64,000 nt of DNA, from the NCBI RefSeq assembly GCF_017562075.2, contig NC_054083.1:30041558-30105557 (forward strand), in the 5' to 3' direction. This DNA is from Anopheles merus (Eukaryota; Arthropoda; Insecta; Diptera; Culicidae). How positions within the stretch are numbered: position 1 is the stretch's first letter; each line of letters begins with the position of its first letter. Shown here in pieces: positions 1 through 12,959 of this stretch. The notes under the pieces are model-generated. The model did not search any database. It saw only the letters and a program-made list of their open reading frames with translations, and was not told the origin of the DNA. Both the position numbers and the translations under genes were made by a program.

Positions 1-960
1 GCAATGAAAGGTAGAGGTTAATAAGGCGAAAAACGTATGGTTTCATCTGACGCTTCTTATCTACGTAAATGTATCTTATTAGAGAAAAAGGTGATGATGA
101 AATGGGTACTCAGAATGAAAAGAAAAGTAAAAATGCTAATGGAAATATCTAGGCGCTCGATTAAATGAAAACTGAGGCTTTTCTGTGTCGATAAAGTTAA
201 TTTGACTTTTTTTTTATAACGTGATGTTTTTGATTGCATTTATCAAAATATCGATCAACATGTAGAAGACTTGATAACAAATGAAATGATTCGTAAACTA
301 TTCAAATAGTTTTTGCCAATGAAAAGTTACATTTCACTTAGCTTTTTCTCATTTGCAGTTGACATCAAAATTTCATTTCAAATCAAAAACATCCAAGTTG
401 GAAGGTTCTTTTGATTGAATATAGGTTTTTTTATAAAGAAGATTTGTTTTTATATTTATATTTATTTATATTTCTTTATTTCTATCCATAAAATTGTGAT
501 TCTTTTGATTAGACGACGTAGGCCTTGTTTTATCTGTCGAGATACAGCATTCAGTGATTTGTTATGAATTGTAGCCTCGAACCTGCAACCACTGTTATGT
601 AGGAGTGCACGCCTCGACACGGAATCATAATGTCACTCATCTAGGCAGACGCTAAACAGCAAATTTAAATTGTCGATGCAATGGTCGATGCATGTCAAAA
701 GTGACTGATTTTTGTAGGGACTATGTGCGATTAGATATTCGTGCATAAAATAAAGCTAAAATGACGTTCATGAAAACGTTTGCTTTCTTGCCTGTTCAAG
801 ATATTTAACTCACTTCAAGAACAGAGCATTTTTTTTTTCAACGCTGCCATAACAAATATTGTCAAAACCATAACAACGGCTCCACTCTGATACCCATTTT
901 CAGCCAAGAACACCCAAGTCGGCTAAAGCTTTTACATTTGTCATATTAATTTTAGTTCCC
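1..960. other. AT-rich spacer
   Basis: No gene seen. It contains A/T runs and TATTTATA-type repeats near 450-480. The only frame (60 codons, minus) is lysine- and phenylalanine-rich noise. Confidence 0.6.
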
Positions 961-2284
961 CACGCCCCACTCCCTAAAACCGTCTTTCATCCATACTTGT
1001 CCGGGACAGGGCAGATAGACGTTTCTGTTTTCTATTGTGTTTCGGGCTGCGCTTACAATAATCCAGCGCGCAGCAATTGTGGCCGAACAATGAAATGCAT
1101 TTTCTTGCAGAATACAATTAAGCGATGGGCCGCTCGGTCAGCAAAGCGGGCTTTTCGGGAGGGGTCAGTTTTTTGGTTGGGCACGGGCGCATAATTGCAT
1201 TTTAATCATTCGTCTGGGGGATGGATGATGTTGAGAGTTTTGGACGACGTTCGGTAAATTCTGAATGCTCTAAAAAGTAAAGAATGTATACGAGTGCTGT
1301 AGGCGATGGTAGAAGAATCTGGTTGAGGGAAAACTCTGTAAAATTGAATCCTGCTAAAGCAAGGTTCACCGCACTCTCTCGTCTACCCGCTCCATCCCAG
1401 CACACGCAAGTATAATGAATTTCTCTTCAAAGGGTGCTGCCGGATTCAGATATTGCTGTGTTTTAATTTTCCGTGCTTTGAACGAGAACTTTCCACGGCT
1501 TTTGGGTGGGGTGGAAAGTTGGTGGCGAAGAATATATTCAATATCTCCACACCAAGCAAGAAGAAAGGAGAAATCCTGCTCCTGCCGGCCTTACTGGAGC
1601 TTCTGTTGGCAGTGTAGCCAGCGCAAGCGAGGAAGGACGTGTGCAACGGTATGCCCGAGAGCAGCGGTACATACATCCGATGCGTTTCATTTGCAGCTGC
1701 CACAGAAATTTGTGCCTTCGAGGGAATGAAAAATGAAAGAGAAAACGAATCCGCTGGCGTTTTTCAGCGTCGCTGCTGCTTCAGAAACGCCTTGCCTAGG
1801 TGTGGGTGTGGTGGAAAGGGACAATCCACAATCTACCTCCGCTGAGCTGGGATACAGTTTCGTGTTTCAAGTCGATTGCCACGTGCCATGGCCAGCCGTG
1901 GGTTGGGGGTTTACGACTTTTAAGCACATAGTTTGATTTATTTAGAACTTTCCCTTGTCACGGAACGCGCACGCCGTGCAAGTTGTGAACATGTTCTCTC
2001 TAATCAATTGCTTTATTTTATCCGCACCTTTATACATTTAATATGTCGTATTGCATCTATCATTTCAAATTTATTGCCGTGGGTGTTTTTGTGGTTTTTG
2101 AAAATAATATTTAACAAATTTTCCAACAGTTCCTCGCTATTCCCTTCAGAACCGTCTCAGAAAGGTTTCCTCTCGAGTGCTGTCACTATGGCTTGTGGTT
2201 TTGTTCGTGCGTCTGGTTCCGCAAGGATGGCAGCTGCAACTCGCCAGCAAACGAAGGGATCCCGCCACATGCGCCTCCTAGGTA

Positions 2285-2308
2285 GTGTGTGTGTGTGTGT
2301 GTGTGTGT
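2285..2308. repeat. (GT)12 microsatellite
   Basis: Uninterrupted GT dinucleotides in a GC-rich block; the first of many such tracts. Confidence 0.95.
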
Positions 2309-3756
2309 CGCGAGCTCCTTTGCGTGTTTCTTTGGAAAGCAAAGAAGAAAAAAAAAACGCTTGGGCACGTGGTAAGCCGCCGGCAAACAGACGGCAACGG
2401 CAGGATACCTTGGTGCGCCGCTCTGGTTCTTTTGCGATCAGACGGCTCGATTATTGGCTGGGCTTACGTTTCTCGATTCCTAGGGGCCTCGGAGGGGCAC
2501 AGGAAGGAAAAAATAAATTACAATCTTGGTAGAATCTTGCCGAAATTATTCATTTATTGCATTTAGCCCGTTTCGGATCCGGTCGAATCGGCCCCAGTCT
2601 CTCGGATGCATTGACCCGGGTTCGTTAGCTCGAAAGCTGTCGCTCGTTTATGTTACAGCTGTTCCGATACGTTTGTGTCGGGTGTTTGAATCCTTCCTTT
2701 TTTTGGGGGCAACATTTGCGAACTTTAATAAATCGATGGGCTTTGAACTGTTTAATGGCTTTTGTTGCATTGAAATAACATTTGATTGCTACATACGCAT
2801 GTTGATGGAGTACAAAACTTAAATATCATTTTTTTTAAATATTTATTATACCTTATGTTCCGTAAACCGCGATTCTCGATGTGGAGGCTTTTAAAATAAT
2901 TAACTTAATTATTATTTAAATTAAATTGAATATGTGCGTTAAAAAGTGTTCTGATCGAGTTATAAAATAAGATGATGTATTGCAGCTGTTTCTTAATAAT
3001 TATAAACGTTACAAGGATCGGATTGATACGTTTGATGTAGTAAAATTAATGGCTAAAAAAGATTGCTTGCTTCATTATTTGTCCGCTCTGTCATCCGCCA
3101 TCTAATTATGGTCGTCACCATCCTTAATGGATGTCGCATGCAAATGTTTAGTAAAACAAATGCGTATAAAGCACACCACGTCAAAGCTATCAAGTGTAAG
3201 AGTATATTGCTCTAGGTGTTTCTGGTGTTTGTGTGCGTGTGTGCTTGTTTTATTCTACTACGAAGCAGGTCAAAAACATTGTTCCAGTTGTCAGCAGATG
3301 TTATTAAGTTCATCAAAAAAGGAAAGCCAGAATATAATTTCATGACCTGAGCGTGAATTCATCTTCCTTCGTTGTTCCTTCACGGTTGCTCTGCTTGGAC
3401 GCAATGGTTCGACACGGGCGGGCGGGCGGGGTGTCGCGCTGTTACAACTCGCGCACAACCGCGTACTGCAGCTTGATATCGGGCTCGTGCCATCGATTGG
3501 AAACGGAAAACTGACCGGGGCGGTGCTGCTGAGCCCTTTTGAAAAGTGTGCCATCGCACGTGCGCGAGGAAGCTTCATCGCATGTGTTTGCCCTTGCCCT
3601 GTATACACCACCGCCATCACCGGGATGCTTGTTGTTGCGAGATGCCGCCGCCGCAACTGTTCAAAGCACAAGCAGCACAAGAAATAAATAAGAATTATGT
3701 CCGCGAACCATCTGCTGTGTTGGGAACAGCTATGCGGTTTGTGGGGGGCCAAATCG

Positions 3757-3772
3757 CACACACACACACACA
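3757..3772. repeat. (CA)8 microsatellite
   Basis: CA dinucleotides followed by CGCACATAAACACG. Confidence 0.9.
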
Positions 3773-4008
3773 CGCACATAAACACGCGGTGAAGCCAGGT
3801 TCCCGGGGTGGAGGCGCTCGTCGCCCGATCGAAGCGTCCAAAGGGACAGGTGATTTTTGGCGTTCGGCCTTCTGCCAATCGTTTGGCTCGAACCGCTTGC
3901 ACCGGTTGCGGTACGGGTACGGCTGTTGTTTGTAGGGGGTTGTTTTTATATATTCTTGCACAGTGTCCAGAAGGGAGTTTTTGGAGCTCGCATGCATAAT
4001 TATGACCG

Positions 4009-4032
4009 TGTGTGTGTGTGTGTATGTGTGTG
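4009..4032. repeat. (GT)n microsatellite, interrupted
   Basis: GT repeat broken once by an A; a second GT tract lies at 4341-4355. Confidence 0.9.
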
Positions 4033-5250
4033 CTGAACGATCTTCATTTAGAAAGGGTCCTACGTTCGATTTTTTGGGGCATTTATTTTTTCTTCTATAT
4101 CACGCCCGGCTGGGGTTAAGTTCGATGCATCACAATTATCGCTTGTAGTGTGATGCCGATCTGCAGTAAGCATGTTTCGTCGATCACATTGTGGATCTTT
4201 TCAAGAAAAAAAAAAGACTTCTTTCTACCCTGCAGGAGTGAAGTCATTACGGCGACAGTAATGATGACTGATGTATGGTAAAATGGTTTGAGGCGTTCTT
4301 TGTATTTCATTCCGTTGTGTTCCATTGCATCATTCATCTTGTGTGTGTGTGTGTTTTTAAAGCAACATTAGTGCCTTTTAATTAAAAAGTTGTTAATTGA
4401 TATTGGTTTTACTCAAGATGCAGTTACAAAGATAGTGTGAAGATGTAAATGATCTATCTGAAAATATGATAATTTAAATTACTGGTTGGTTAAGCGTTGT
4501 TTTACGATCAATAATGAAGGTTCAAATTTACATAGAATTTTCGAAAATTACTTCAATCTTATGACAAGGGTGTACAGTTTAGTTTATAACAAATCATTTG
4601 ATCAGCATGCGATGAAATGCTCACTGCTACTTCCATTCCTCACTTATTTTTGTTCTTCTAAGAAGCCCAGAAATGATGCAACTAACGGTGCAGCAGGCTA
4701 GATCAGTGCATAATGCATTAGTCGAGTGTCGCGCATATTACACCTTCCCGTCGTTTGGACGAGCGTACGCGTTGCGTCATGAATGTAAATTTGCATTCTC
4801 ATACTTGAAGTTCCGGTTTCGATCGAAGCCGTTCGAGCGGAAGCGTCGTTGAGACACATTTGTCGCTGGTACTTCACCGCGGTTCTGATGAGTGTTGCAC
4901 CGGAGATTCACTTCCGCAATGAGCGTTTATTACTACGGCAACACTTATTGGTATCGTGGCAGTCAGTTGAAATACACTGTAAAGCATACTTTGGATTGAA
5001 TTTTGAGTATGAAACCAATGAATTAAAGTTTTTTTTTTGTACTTCAAAATGTTTAATTTTAGGAAAATTGTGGGAGCACCTTTGTCTGTACATTTTGCGA
5101 GTATATTTAATGGGTTTACATTTATAAGGCTGTACTACAATTGACATCCACTGGAAGGTTTCCTGGGGCTCTAAATTCGTCCAAAAATATTACCCTAGGA
5201 AAGCTTCCTGTCATAAAAGCAAACGATCTTAATTTGAAATACACCAACAG

Positions 5251-8200
5251 CCGGATTTAAGTCTTTTCCTTCCACGATCCGCTGCACTCTGCTCCCTTCT
5301 GTAGGCTGCTCAAGCAGCGTACACATCTCTACCCTCAGTAAAAAAAAAAACAAACGAGTCAGGAAGAGTAATTTCTTAAGGCTCGCTCACACTGACGATC
5401 AGCTTACACCGATGCAGCTGCTGCGCTGCTGCGGGACCGTGTACGAAACACACAAATTTTGAGAACAGGGCGCTGCAGGCGCGTGCCAACACACGAAGCG
5501 CGCCCGAAAACAATTGGTTTGATTTGTGCGGCCGAGTGTGTCTTGGAGAAAAGAAAAAAAAAACTGCATGTCCAGCTTGCAGGATTACAGCCATGGATGG
5601 GAGGCGAAAGGGGAAGAATACGATAGGTATTTTTGTTGAGTGTATGAATTTTCGCTGCAAATTTGGACTGAAAAGCTAACGAAATGTGTGATGGACAGGC
5701 AGGCAGGCGACTGCAGGAACTCTGCTACAGGGAACGCTTTTCGCTTCAACACTATGGGAAGGAGAATACCGTCAAACCAGGGGTCAAAACTGAAGAGAAT
5801 CGGGGGCGAGAGGTCGATGAGAGGAGTAGGCGTTTACGGGCCAAACAAAAAAAAAAGAAGCAGAAAATCCCCGAAATCAAGCAAACGCCAGGTGTGATAC
5901 GGGAAGAAAAGGACGCATTTGTGGCTCTGGTGTAGGCTCTGGTGGGCAAGGGCCTGAGAGCCAGTGGTAGTAGCAAACGATCTAAGGTGGAGTGTTAAAC
6001 ATAAAGCAACTCAACAAGGAGGATGAAAAAAGCACACACAAACACATAGATGTGGGCACGTGGCACATCGTGGTTTGCGGGCGCAAGATGCACAGTCGTT
6101 GCATCCTGCGTTTCATGTTATTTTTTTGCTTTTTTTCGTTCGACTCGGCTTCCAAAACAAGCAAAGGCACTCTGCTTCCTCAGACGGTGAAGGTGGACGG
6201 CGGCGGCTGCAGCATACACACCCGCCTTGACATTGAATTGAATAAAAGCTGAGCGCCAGGTGGTGCCGTTCAGCCGTTGTGAAGGATTTTTTTGGGGTTG
6301 TTGTCAGAGTGTTGTTAGCTGTTCTTCGCTGGTTCCACTTTTTTTTTCTGCACATGCTGGTCCCGCGGGACACGAGACACATGTGGCTGTGTACGATCTG
6401 TCATCACCGTCGCAATGTCAATGTCGTCCGGTGCACGTCTATCCCTTTTTGTGTGCCAAGCAGAATCAAATGGAGGGAGATGCTATAATTTTGAAGTTCA
6501 GTTTCCAAGAAAACGATTCTTTTCTTTCCCCCAGCATTTGGCATTACAATGGTGTTTTTGAATCTTATTCTGGCTTCAGGGCTTACACTTTTCAAAACTT
6601 TGTGATTTAAGCGTACCGAGGCGTGTGTTCGTGTCGAATCTGCAATCGTAGGACGACGACAGTTGGGAAATCGATTGTGCGTTTGCGTACAGCATTTAAA
6701 TGTGTAATGAATATCTCTCAAGAAGCTCGCAGCAGCTCACACACCATGTAACTGCGTTTTTTATGGATACATTAATGTGCTCAGCTTTTCACATCCTTTC
6801 AATACCCGGCCTAAGACGTTTGGGCGGCGTAATTTGTTCCTTATCTCAGTTCGCTGCAGACAGCTGCCGCGCTTTCACCGTTCAGATTCGTTCCCAAACG
6901 AGCCGAAATGCGGTTTTTGTTCTTTAGCTGTGCAGTGCGATAGAATTGAAAAACGGTCTTTTCCTTCGCTCCATTTCCATAAGCCAACGCTGTCTGTGTG
7001 TGTGTTTTTGTGTGCCTTGGTTGTGCAAATGTCTATGGTGAAAAGATGCCGGGTCCGGGTGTGCCGTTGCGAACCCACCTCCTTAAAGGATATTTGTTGC
7101 AAATTCGTTGCATCTCATCGATCTCTCACTCTCTGCTCCTCACCTGCAGCTGTCCGGGGTGTGTGTGTGTGTGTGTGTGTTCAGCACGTCCCGGCAACGA
7201 AACGATCCTTCAACCATTACTGTTGAGTGTGTGTGAAAATGCTTTCCTTTTGCGTCTTGCTTCGGATGCAAGTTCCCATCAGGATGGGCGTCTTTTATTG
7301 AAACCTTTTCTACGGGATCTCGGCTTTCTTCTTGGAGTTTCTGCTATGTTCCTTTCTTTTGCTTTGTTGTTGCAATTTTCTCCAACGTTCAGGAATATCA
7401 AAGTGTGTGTGTGTGTGGCCTAATGGTGGTGCTGCAGGGTTACACCTCACAGGTCGAAATTCGTTCGACGAGCTTTAAATAGATCGCTTTCCGTCCAGAT
7501 GTGCTCCCGGACGTGTCACGGTGATTCGATTATATGAAGATAAATCTCCCAATGCACACCAACCACCATCACTACGGGCACGGTTGTTGCTTTTGCAGTG
7601 TGTGATTTACGAGGGGAGTGAATGCTGCTATTCCGCTGTAGGGAAAGGTGTGCCATTGGTTGAGTAATAATGCACAATAATTCCTCATGCAGTGTGGGCA
7701 ATGGCAGAAGAGGGGGTTCCGTTTTCTTTTGGTAAATTTGGCAATTCTGTCTAGGTTTTTTTTCCCTCTGTGAGTGAAACAGGCAAGAGGTGCAAAAATG
7801 TGTAAAAGAGCACCGCTTTAAGATATATTATTGTATCATTAATTGTGCTAGCATTGAGCAGAACACGATTAGGTTTCTTTTTGCCTGTTTCTGTGCATTT
7901 TTTTTTGTTTATTCCTTGCTCAAACCCTCGGGCTTTAATGTGGGCTGGGATCCCAAAATTGGATCATGGGAACTTGCAACAATGTGCCTCTGATTTGCCA
8001 CACTCACACACACAGGATGTGGTCGTTGTTGGCGAAGGGATGGGAAAGGGCTGAGGAAGGATTACGTTCACATTGATTGCCCTGTGTTGTGCAAATTTGT
8101 CCCCATAAAAAGGTACATAATTATTCGATAAAAAGATAAACATGAACGCTTCTAGCGACAGGAAGTGCATCGGAGATCCTGCAGGACGGGAAGTGAAGCG

Positions 8201-8500
8201 AGCGAGCAGAGAAGCATTTGTTGTACGGTCCCGTTTTAGTGTGTGAGTGAATGTACCACGTCACCGAAATGACACGGAAGCGGAAGAAGCCACGCTTTCC
8301 TGTGTCGGTTGTTAGAGACAACCCGCAGAATCATTGACAGAGCAGACAGTGAGCTGTCAAAATTGTACAACACATCGACCGAGTGACGAGCAGCCCAGGA
8401 AGCGGCCTCCCCGCATCCAAAAGGCATACAGGCTGAGGTACTGGAGAGCCAGCCTTTTTCCTTTGGTGCTTCTCGTTTCACTGGCATCGATCGGGTATTG
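5251..8500. other. GC-rich spacer with GT tracts
   Basis: Short overlapping frames occur on both strands, as expected for GC-rich non-coding DNA. I see no gene. Confidence 0.5.
7159..7180. repeat. (GT)11 microsatellite
   Basis: Uninterrupted GT repeat in GC-rich sequence; shorter tracts occur at 6993-7003 and 7403-7413. Confidence 0.95.
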
Positions 8501-9445
8501 ATATCCGATTACATACTGGTGTTAATGGGCCGTAGGTTTTCTGTCCGCCACGTTCTTCTCATATAACACCACAGACGCACCAAAAATGAGAAGGTGTTTG
8601 CAAAAATCAGGATCATTCCTGAGTCCCCCTGGCATAAGCCTAAATGAATGAGATTGATTGATTTTCGAATGCTATTCGGAAGCAATGATGGGTAGGAGCT
8701 ACATCCAGCAAATGTTGCAGAAAGCGACCCGCTCGAACAGGACGTGACAGTTTTTGGCTAAAGTGGTACCATTTATCGGTGATTTCAAAATCATTTCATC
8801 GCGAAGTTGGCAAATCAATCCAATGGGTTCCTGTCACTGTTTTTAGAATTTGATGGGCTGAGATACGTTAGGTTTTTGATGGCTTTTGATCAAAATGGGC
8901 AATGTGTCGAACTCGTACGATTCCCTATTTGTGGATCGATGTCTGTCACAGATCGGAAGCACGCCTGATGTTGAATACGATGGTACACATAATGGTTGTT
9001 GAATTAGGGCTTTTGAAATATGAAGCATGGTTCACAATTGTTATTCAATTTGTATCATCATAAAACGTTACGTTGCGAAGAAATGGACTAATGCATGTAT
9101 TATGAGACACCTTTTTGCAACATTTCCTGCGATGTTTGTCCTATATACTGTGATTGTTGTCAGTGGAACATACTTAGCATATGATCTCTGTTGTATGAAC
9201 CTAATTCATCTTACCATTAGGGTAGTTCAAATTCAATTCCAACATATATAGGCTTTCGTCTAAATAACTTCTAATAACAGTTGAAAATTTTGGAATTAAT
9301 TGATGCTCTAGATATTTACCATTATTTTGTAATGATAATTTTTTTAAGTATATATTATATTTATAAGTGCTTTAATTCTTGATCGTTGACATAACATTTT
9401 ATGAGCAACATTTTAATTCTTTCTTTAACCCTTTCCTCATTCCAG

Positions 9446-9519
9446 GTATGTTCCAAGTTTCCGGTTTAATCTGCAAAGAAATTGTTTATGAAGCGGTTTA
9501 TAATTATGACGCTAATGTG
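9446..9519 (+). other. Candidate 74-nt exon or recursive splice segment
   Basis: The pyrimidine-rich acceptor CCCTTTCCTCATTCCAG ends at 9445 and is followed directly by GTATGT, so the site reads as acceptor plus donor. A second donor, GTAAGC, lies at 9520. The 74 nt have one open frame (MFQVSGLICKEIVYEAVYNY). No partner exon was found. It sits upstream of the truncated SINE at 9622. Confidence 0.25.
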
Positions 9520-9621
9520 GTAAGCAATTCTTGTAATTTTTGCATACAAATATTCCATTTCGTTTCACTGAATTGCTTTATGTCGTTAATGTATCTAAAA
9601 ATCTTTTCCTTGAGTTTCCAA

Positions 9622-9743
9622 CTTCTTCTTCTTCTTTGGTACAACAACCGTTGTCGGTCAAGATCTGCCTATACCACTAGTGGGCTTGGTATTCATGTGA
9701 CTTATTGATTTGCCCATAGTAGGGTAGTTAATCGTACGTGTGG
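9622..9743 (-). mobile_element. SINE fragment, 3' part of a SINE200-like copy
   Basis: It starts with (CTT)n at 9623-9635 and continues with ACAACCGTTGTCGGTCAAG (9641-9659). It matches the 53418 copy up to about 9743, where similarity stops before the B box. The tRNA-like head is missing, so this copy could not be transcribed by Pol III. It is a 5'-truncated or decayed insertion. Confidence 0.75.
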
Positions 9744-11014
9744 ATAATTCTCCAACACTGTCCTATACAATCTTGATGTTTCAAACAAGGTGCACAACAT
9801 ATATTTCCATTCTTTGAACACGCTAGTCATTATTTCTGATTTTCTGTACCATCATTAGCTACATGATGATCGATCTTTCCTTGCCATATCCTAATGATCC
9901 TGGGATCTTAATGTGAATCTAGTTATCTTTCTAGCAAAGATGAGGGTTGTGTCGTACAATGTGTTGAAGATAGTTTTCAAATTCTTTTGCCATTCTAGAA
10001 AGGATAATATTGGAAATGCATTTACAATCCTCATCTATTATCGTCTTGCCACATATGAGGGTTGAGCCTAAGCTACTTGATTAGCAATCAGCTGCTCCAC
10101 CTGAAGGTAGTTCCCATGCACTATAGCTGATTACAAGTTATGATTATGCCAATTTTTGGAGGACCCGAAAGGAAACGATTCCTAGATGTGTCAGAGATTT
10201 GTTTTAATGTTTTCACACATTTCCGTAAGCCCACTCATTTGCCCTCGGCCGGCATTCGGCACCGTGGGAACATTCATTACGATCAACGTCAAACAAAAAA
10301 AAAAGTTTATTGCCGTGCGGCAAAACACAGAAGATATGAGTTCCAGCCACAGCAAATGAGTCTTCCTTTCCGGTGCGAGTGTGTTTGTCTAAGGGTTTTT
10401 TTCTTCTTCTAAGATAAATATCATTTAGTTCTTTCTATTGCTTTTGTTTCTCCGTCTGACACACACACTGCCCTTCAATCGCTCGAAGTGTCATGCACAT
10501 TTTCGCAATCCTTCGCCAAGGTGTAATACTTAAGAGGGCTAGCGGGGAGTGGAATTGTATCTGAGGCCGTAAAATCTATCATGTCAATACACAAAAGCCG
10601 TCTAATTGAAGGACACAAGGCACGCATGATGCCGCACAGCGCAGCGTAGTAGCGTTTCGCACAACACTCCCTTGAATCGGGTTGGCAGGATGTAAAAATG
10701 GAAAATAAACTTGATTTTTTCTTTCTCTTGCTTTCTTGCGTTCTCTTCTTCACCGGTACAGTATTGACAAGAGAGGGTTCTTCCTATTATACTTCCGCAT
10801 TACGAATCCTTTTCAAGCGGCGAGACGAGACAGGACGTAGACCGATACAGATATGGATACGACCCCTTAGATTGCAGCCCGCTTGTCTGCCCTTCGGAAA
10901 GAGGGCCTCTTGGACAAGGGGCGTGACAAGAGAAGTGAGGTGTTTAATTTTACAGGCATTAGCGACATGTATGTATCGCTAGAATCATCGATAGGGGAAA
11001 GGAAAGTGGGCACG

Positions 11015-11038
11015 CACACACACACACACACACACACA
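11015..11038. repeat. (CA)12 microsatellite
   Basis: Uninterrupted CA repeat followed by AGAGAGAGG. Confidence 0.95.
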
Positions 11039-11858
11039 AGAGAGAGGACGCGATAATCTGCAACGAAAGGAAATTAATTGCAAAAAAAACGGCATCGGCG
11101 GGTCCCGCACTGAAGAGGAAATTTATTAACTGACACTCGAGAAAAAACCGATACGAAATAGGGATGCTGTTGATTTAGAGTCTGTTTTATGTTTATATTC
11201 ATATACTATTGGCAGGAAGGATGACATTGTTGCATTTTCGTTCTAACCGTGCTTGTACAAACAATATTTTCTTGAGATTGATTTCGAATGTAATTCGTTT
11301 ATATCGATCGGTACTAAACTCGAATGTTCGCGTAAATTAGTCGTTATACATAATTACGCTTGCATTACGTGTGGGGACTCATTCAAACTCAGAGTGCAGC
11401 ACACATAAGACAGGATGTGAATAATTAGATGTATGTTGTGTTGTGTTGCTTTGCATCATCTTTTCCGCTTTCAAACCATCGTGCATAATCGGGTCGAGCA
11501 GATCTTTGATCACTGCGCGAAACCTCTACAACGATGGGAACTCGAGCCTTTTTTATGAACCAAGCCTCCCTCTCATGTGCAAAAAAAAGGCTACCTTTAC
11601 CTTGTGTGCCTTTTTTTCGTCTCATCATTTGTTTAACAAAAAGGATTGACATCAAACGCGCAGCACAAAATCTCCGCGGCGCGATCGGTCGTGCCTGCGC
11701 CTCGGTGGAGAACGGTTCGCTCGTCTCGCGCGTCTCTTTTCTCCTCCCCGGTGTCGCTGGGTCACGCTCTCGTGCATCGCGTTATGTGTTTCAACACCTC
11801 CATTAAGCAAAAAATATTACCTTTTGTCTCTTCTTCAGCTTCGGGACCTTCTGTCGAG

Positions 11859-11860
<2 letters not shown>

Positions 11861-11908
<48 letters not shown>
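11861..11908. repeat. Homopolymer T run, 48 nt
   Basis: Unbroken T tract between GAGGG and GGGTTAG. It could be the poly(A) tail of a minus-strand retroposed copy, but no element or target duplication is visible beside it. Length is prone to sequencing error. Confidence 0.95.
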
Positions 11909-11909
<1 letters not shown>

Positions 11910-12959
11910 GGTTAGTGGGACCTCCTGATGGCTGACGGTTCTCTTCTCGTTAAAGACCGGCATTTGTCTTGTTTCCTGCGAAATTCAAATCAGCTCAGCA
12001 CACCACTCTCACACAACGGCGCTCTGGCCCGATGCTAATGTTCTTGCCGTAGGTGTGCGTGTGTGTATAGCCATTTTTTTTCTACTCTTCCTTGATCCCA
12101 TCTTCACTTCGGTGATGGAGCGAACGGTTGGAACGGTTGGATCGGTGGTCCCTTCACTGTGCGCGCGGTGTTAATGGTGGCGCCACCGCCACCAAAAGTG
12201 TTGCATTCCAAGGGGCCAGTGCTGTTCTGCGCCACGCAGAGGGGGCGCGGGAGCGAGATCCTTTGGGAGAGGGGGCATCTTTTGGTGGGGTTTTTCCCAG
12301 CCAGCCCTACTGCCAGCGAGCGATACTCGTTAGCTGGCGGCATCTTCCTCTGAACCAGGTATGCGCACATACAGACAAACACACAGCATTCGTTCTGGAT
12401 TTGGTAATCAGCAGTTTGAGCTGGAGCCCGCAGGGCACAACCAACAAGATTGGGGAATATTGGGATCGTTTTCGTCTGGTTTTTTGTTGTTGTTGTTCTT
12501 TATTTGTTGACGGTGGCTCGTTTGCTGCGGCCCCCTGTCTTGAGGCGGAGACGAGAGGGCAGAGAAGCGGGTGGTGCGCCCGTAAGCGTTTGCGATCGTA
12601 ATTTTCTCTCTTTTGGCGGCCTTTGTCTCGCCGAACTGCATCGTCAGGCCATCAGGCTCGGGGAGCTTGTTGCATCTGCATTCGCGCTTGGAGCATCAGG
12701 ATGAGGCAGGAGTGCCGTGGAGTGAACGATGCCTTTTGCCACCAGTAAATTGATCACGTCGGTTTGAGTTGAGGCAGCGCTCATTTTCGGTTCCCACCAG
12801 TCCCAGAAATACAGTGTGATCTAAATTTTGATTGAACAAAGATTGAAATTATTGGAGATGTAGATGTCCTACATGTTCAACTACTATTTTAATAGTATAT
12901 TTGTGCTTTTCTGCTGTTCGGCTACTGTAATTTAATTGCCAAATACTCACTTGGAATGT

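Larger units (their letters stand above)
961..5250. other. Alternating spacer blocks
   Basis: GC-richer stretches (961-2700, 3360-4100) alternate with AT-rich ones (2820-3350, 4100-5250). No exon pair with matching phase was found. The frame at 4486-4701 (+) looks slightly protein-like but has no splice support. Confidence 0.5.
9744..12780. other. Spacer, mixed composition
   Basis: Past the SINE fragment, 9744-10140 looks like decayed repeat sequence but shows no motif. 10450-12780 is GC-richer and holds the (CA)12 and T48 tracts. The acceptor-like AACCAG followed by GTATGC at 12356-12357 is weak. Confidence 0.45.

Noticed and set aside
3291..3902. 203-codon minus-strand frame
   Set aside because: It runs through a (CA)n tract read as CVCVCV and has no supporting motif.
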